Of a DNA stretch of 6,267 nt, positions 5,706 through 6,267 are shown piece after piece (within the stretch, counting starts at the first letter, position 1; every line of letters begins with the position of its first letter). Made by a program: the position numbers and the translations under genes. The stretch covers positions 1 through 6,267 of the forward strand of contig WAOZ01000191.1 in the NCBI GenBank assembly GCA_015520975.1, in the 5' to 3' direction. This DNA is from DHVE2 group archaeon (lineage in GTDB: Archaea > Thermoplasmatota > Thermoplasmata > Thermoplasmatales > Aciduliprofundaceae). The notes beneath the pieces are model-generated. The model did no database searches and was not told the origin of the DNA. It saw only the letters and a list, made by a program, of their open reading frames with translations.

Positions 5706-6267
5706 TCATTCAAATATTCTGTTTATGAACCAGTTAACATCGAATTTCATGAGATCATCGTAGTTCTGTCCTGTACCCAGAAAAATTATTGGTTTTCCGA
5801 TTTCATATGCGATGCTTATTGCTGCACCGCCTTTTGCATCTGCATCAATTTTGGTTAATATCACTGCATCAACACCAACCTCTTTATCGAATGTCCTTGC
5901 CTGCTCGATTGCATCGTTTCCTGCAAGGGCATCACCGACAAATATTGTCAGATGCGGTTTCGCAACACGTTTTATCTTTTTCATTTCATCCATAAGATTT
6001 CTGTTCGTTTGCATTCTGCCTGCGGTATCCACCAAGACAAAATCCTTGTGATGCGCTTTGGCATGTTCGATCGCGTCGTATGCCACAGCCGCGGGATCTC
6101 CACCTGCCTGATGCTTCACTATTTTCACACCCAAATTTTTCGCATGTATGCTTAGTTGCTCAATTGCCCCGGCTCTGAAAGTATCCGACGCTGCAAGAAC
6201 AACGGAATAACCCTTATCTTTAAGGTATTTTGCAAGTTTGGCTATAACGGTGGTCTTTCCTGTGCCA
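5706..6267 (-). CDS. ftsY: Signal recognition particle receptor FtsY (GTPase domain), 5'-partial
   Basis: C-terminal 186 residues of the SRP receptor GTPase, which meets the Ffh/SRP54-ribosome complex at the membrane and delivers nascent membrane and secreted proteins to the translocon. The frame is open from the window edge to the TGA at 5706-5708. Visible G-domain motifs in order: the end of the P-loop (GTGKTT, at 6266-6249), the I-box region with DTFRAGAIEQL, G3 DTAGRM (6029-6012), GDALAGNDAIEQARTF, G4 TKIDADAKGG, and the closing GTGQNYDDLMKFD and WFINRIFE. DTFRAGA and DALAGND mark it as FtsY rather than Ffh/SRP54 (DTYRPAA, DAMTGQD). The form TKIDADAKGG is typical of archaeal FtsY. The N domain and any targeting region lie outside the window. 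An ATG at 6134 is internal and not the start. It converges on atpB with a 15-bp gap and is functionally unrelated to it. Confidence 0.96.
   Translation of the reverse strand, partial: GTGKTTVIAKLAKYLKDKGYSVVLAASDTFRAGAIEQLSIHAKNLGVKIVKHQAGGDPAAVAYDAIEHAKAHHKDFVLVDTAGRMQTNRNLMDEMKKIKRVAKPHLTIFVGDALAGNDAIEQARTFDKEVGVDAVILTKIDADAKGGAAISIAYEIGKPIIFLGTGQNYDDLMKFDVNWFINRIFE

Noticed and set aside
5789..6155. Several + strand open frames opposite ftsY
   Set aside because: They mirror the conserved FtsY G domain, overlap one another and show no family features.
5706..6267. Ffh/SRP54 rather than FtsY
   Set aside because: DTFRAGA and DALAGND are FtsY-type, and the protein ends right after the G domain with no M domain.
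1..6267. A novel defence, mobile or CRISPR-like system
   Set aside because: All sequence is accounted for by ATP synthase genes, ftsY and a 15-bp gap; the only repeats are the coding hairpin duplications in atpK.

Overview
The window holds most of an archaeal A-type (A1Ao) ATP synthase operon on the + strand, in the order K-E-C-F-A-B. The 3' end of ftsY, encoding the SRP receptor GTPase, faces it on the - strand. An archaeal host is supported by three things: the gene order, AGGTGA-type Shine-Dalgarno sites matching the tail of archaeal 16S rRNA, and the archaeal form of the FtsY G4 motif (TKIDADAKGG). The lineage is probably euryarchaeal. A Thermoplasmata-type host is a guess that the sequence alone cannot prove.

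Layout. Positions 1-551 carry the 3' part of atpK, the proteolipid rotor subunit. It shows two complete helical hairpins and the tail of a third in one open frame. Positions 564-1154 encode E (peripheral stalk). Positions 1147-2235 encode C (the adaptor between rotor ring and central stalk), with a hydrophobic N-terminal helix. Positions 2232-2555 encode F (central stalk). Positions 2562-4310 encode catalytic subunit A. Positions 4311-5690 encode regulatory subunit B. A 15-bp gap containing a T-rich tract separates the stop codon of B from the convergent stop codon of ftsY (5706-6267, cut by the window end within its P-loop).

How the genes work together. A and B form the A3B3 head. E is the peripheral stalk and normally pairs with subunit H, which is not in the window. 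C and F, with the unseen D, form the central stalk that couples the head to the K ring. The ring turns against subunit I, also unseen and probably upstream. Adjacent genes overlap by 4-8 bp or are separated by 0-12 bp, each later gene has a ribosome binding site inside or next to the end of the previous one, and no internal promoter is apparent. This looks like one translationally coupled transcript.

Points worth attention are the multi-hairpin K subunit, the membrane helix on C, the lack of atpD after atpB, an atypical P-loop in A (GGFGTGKT), and the very tight convergent junction with ftsY. There is no gene-free stretch over 300 bases, and I see no sign of a novel defence, mobile or otherwise undescribed system.
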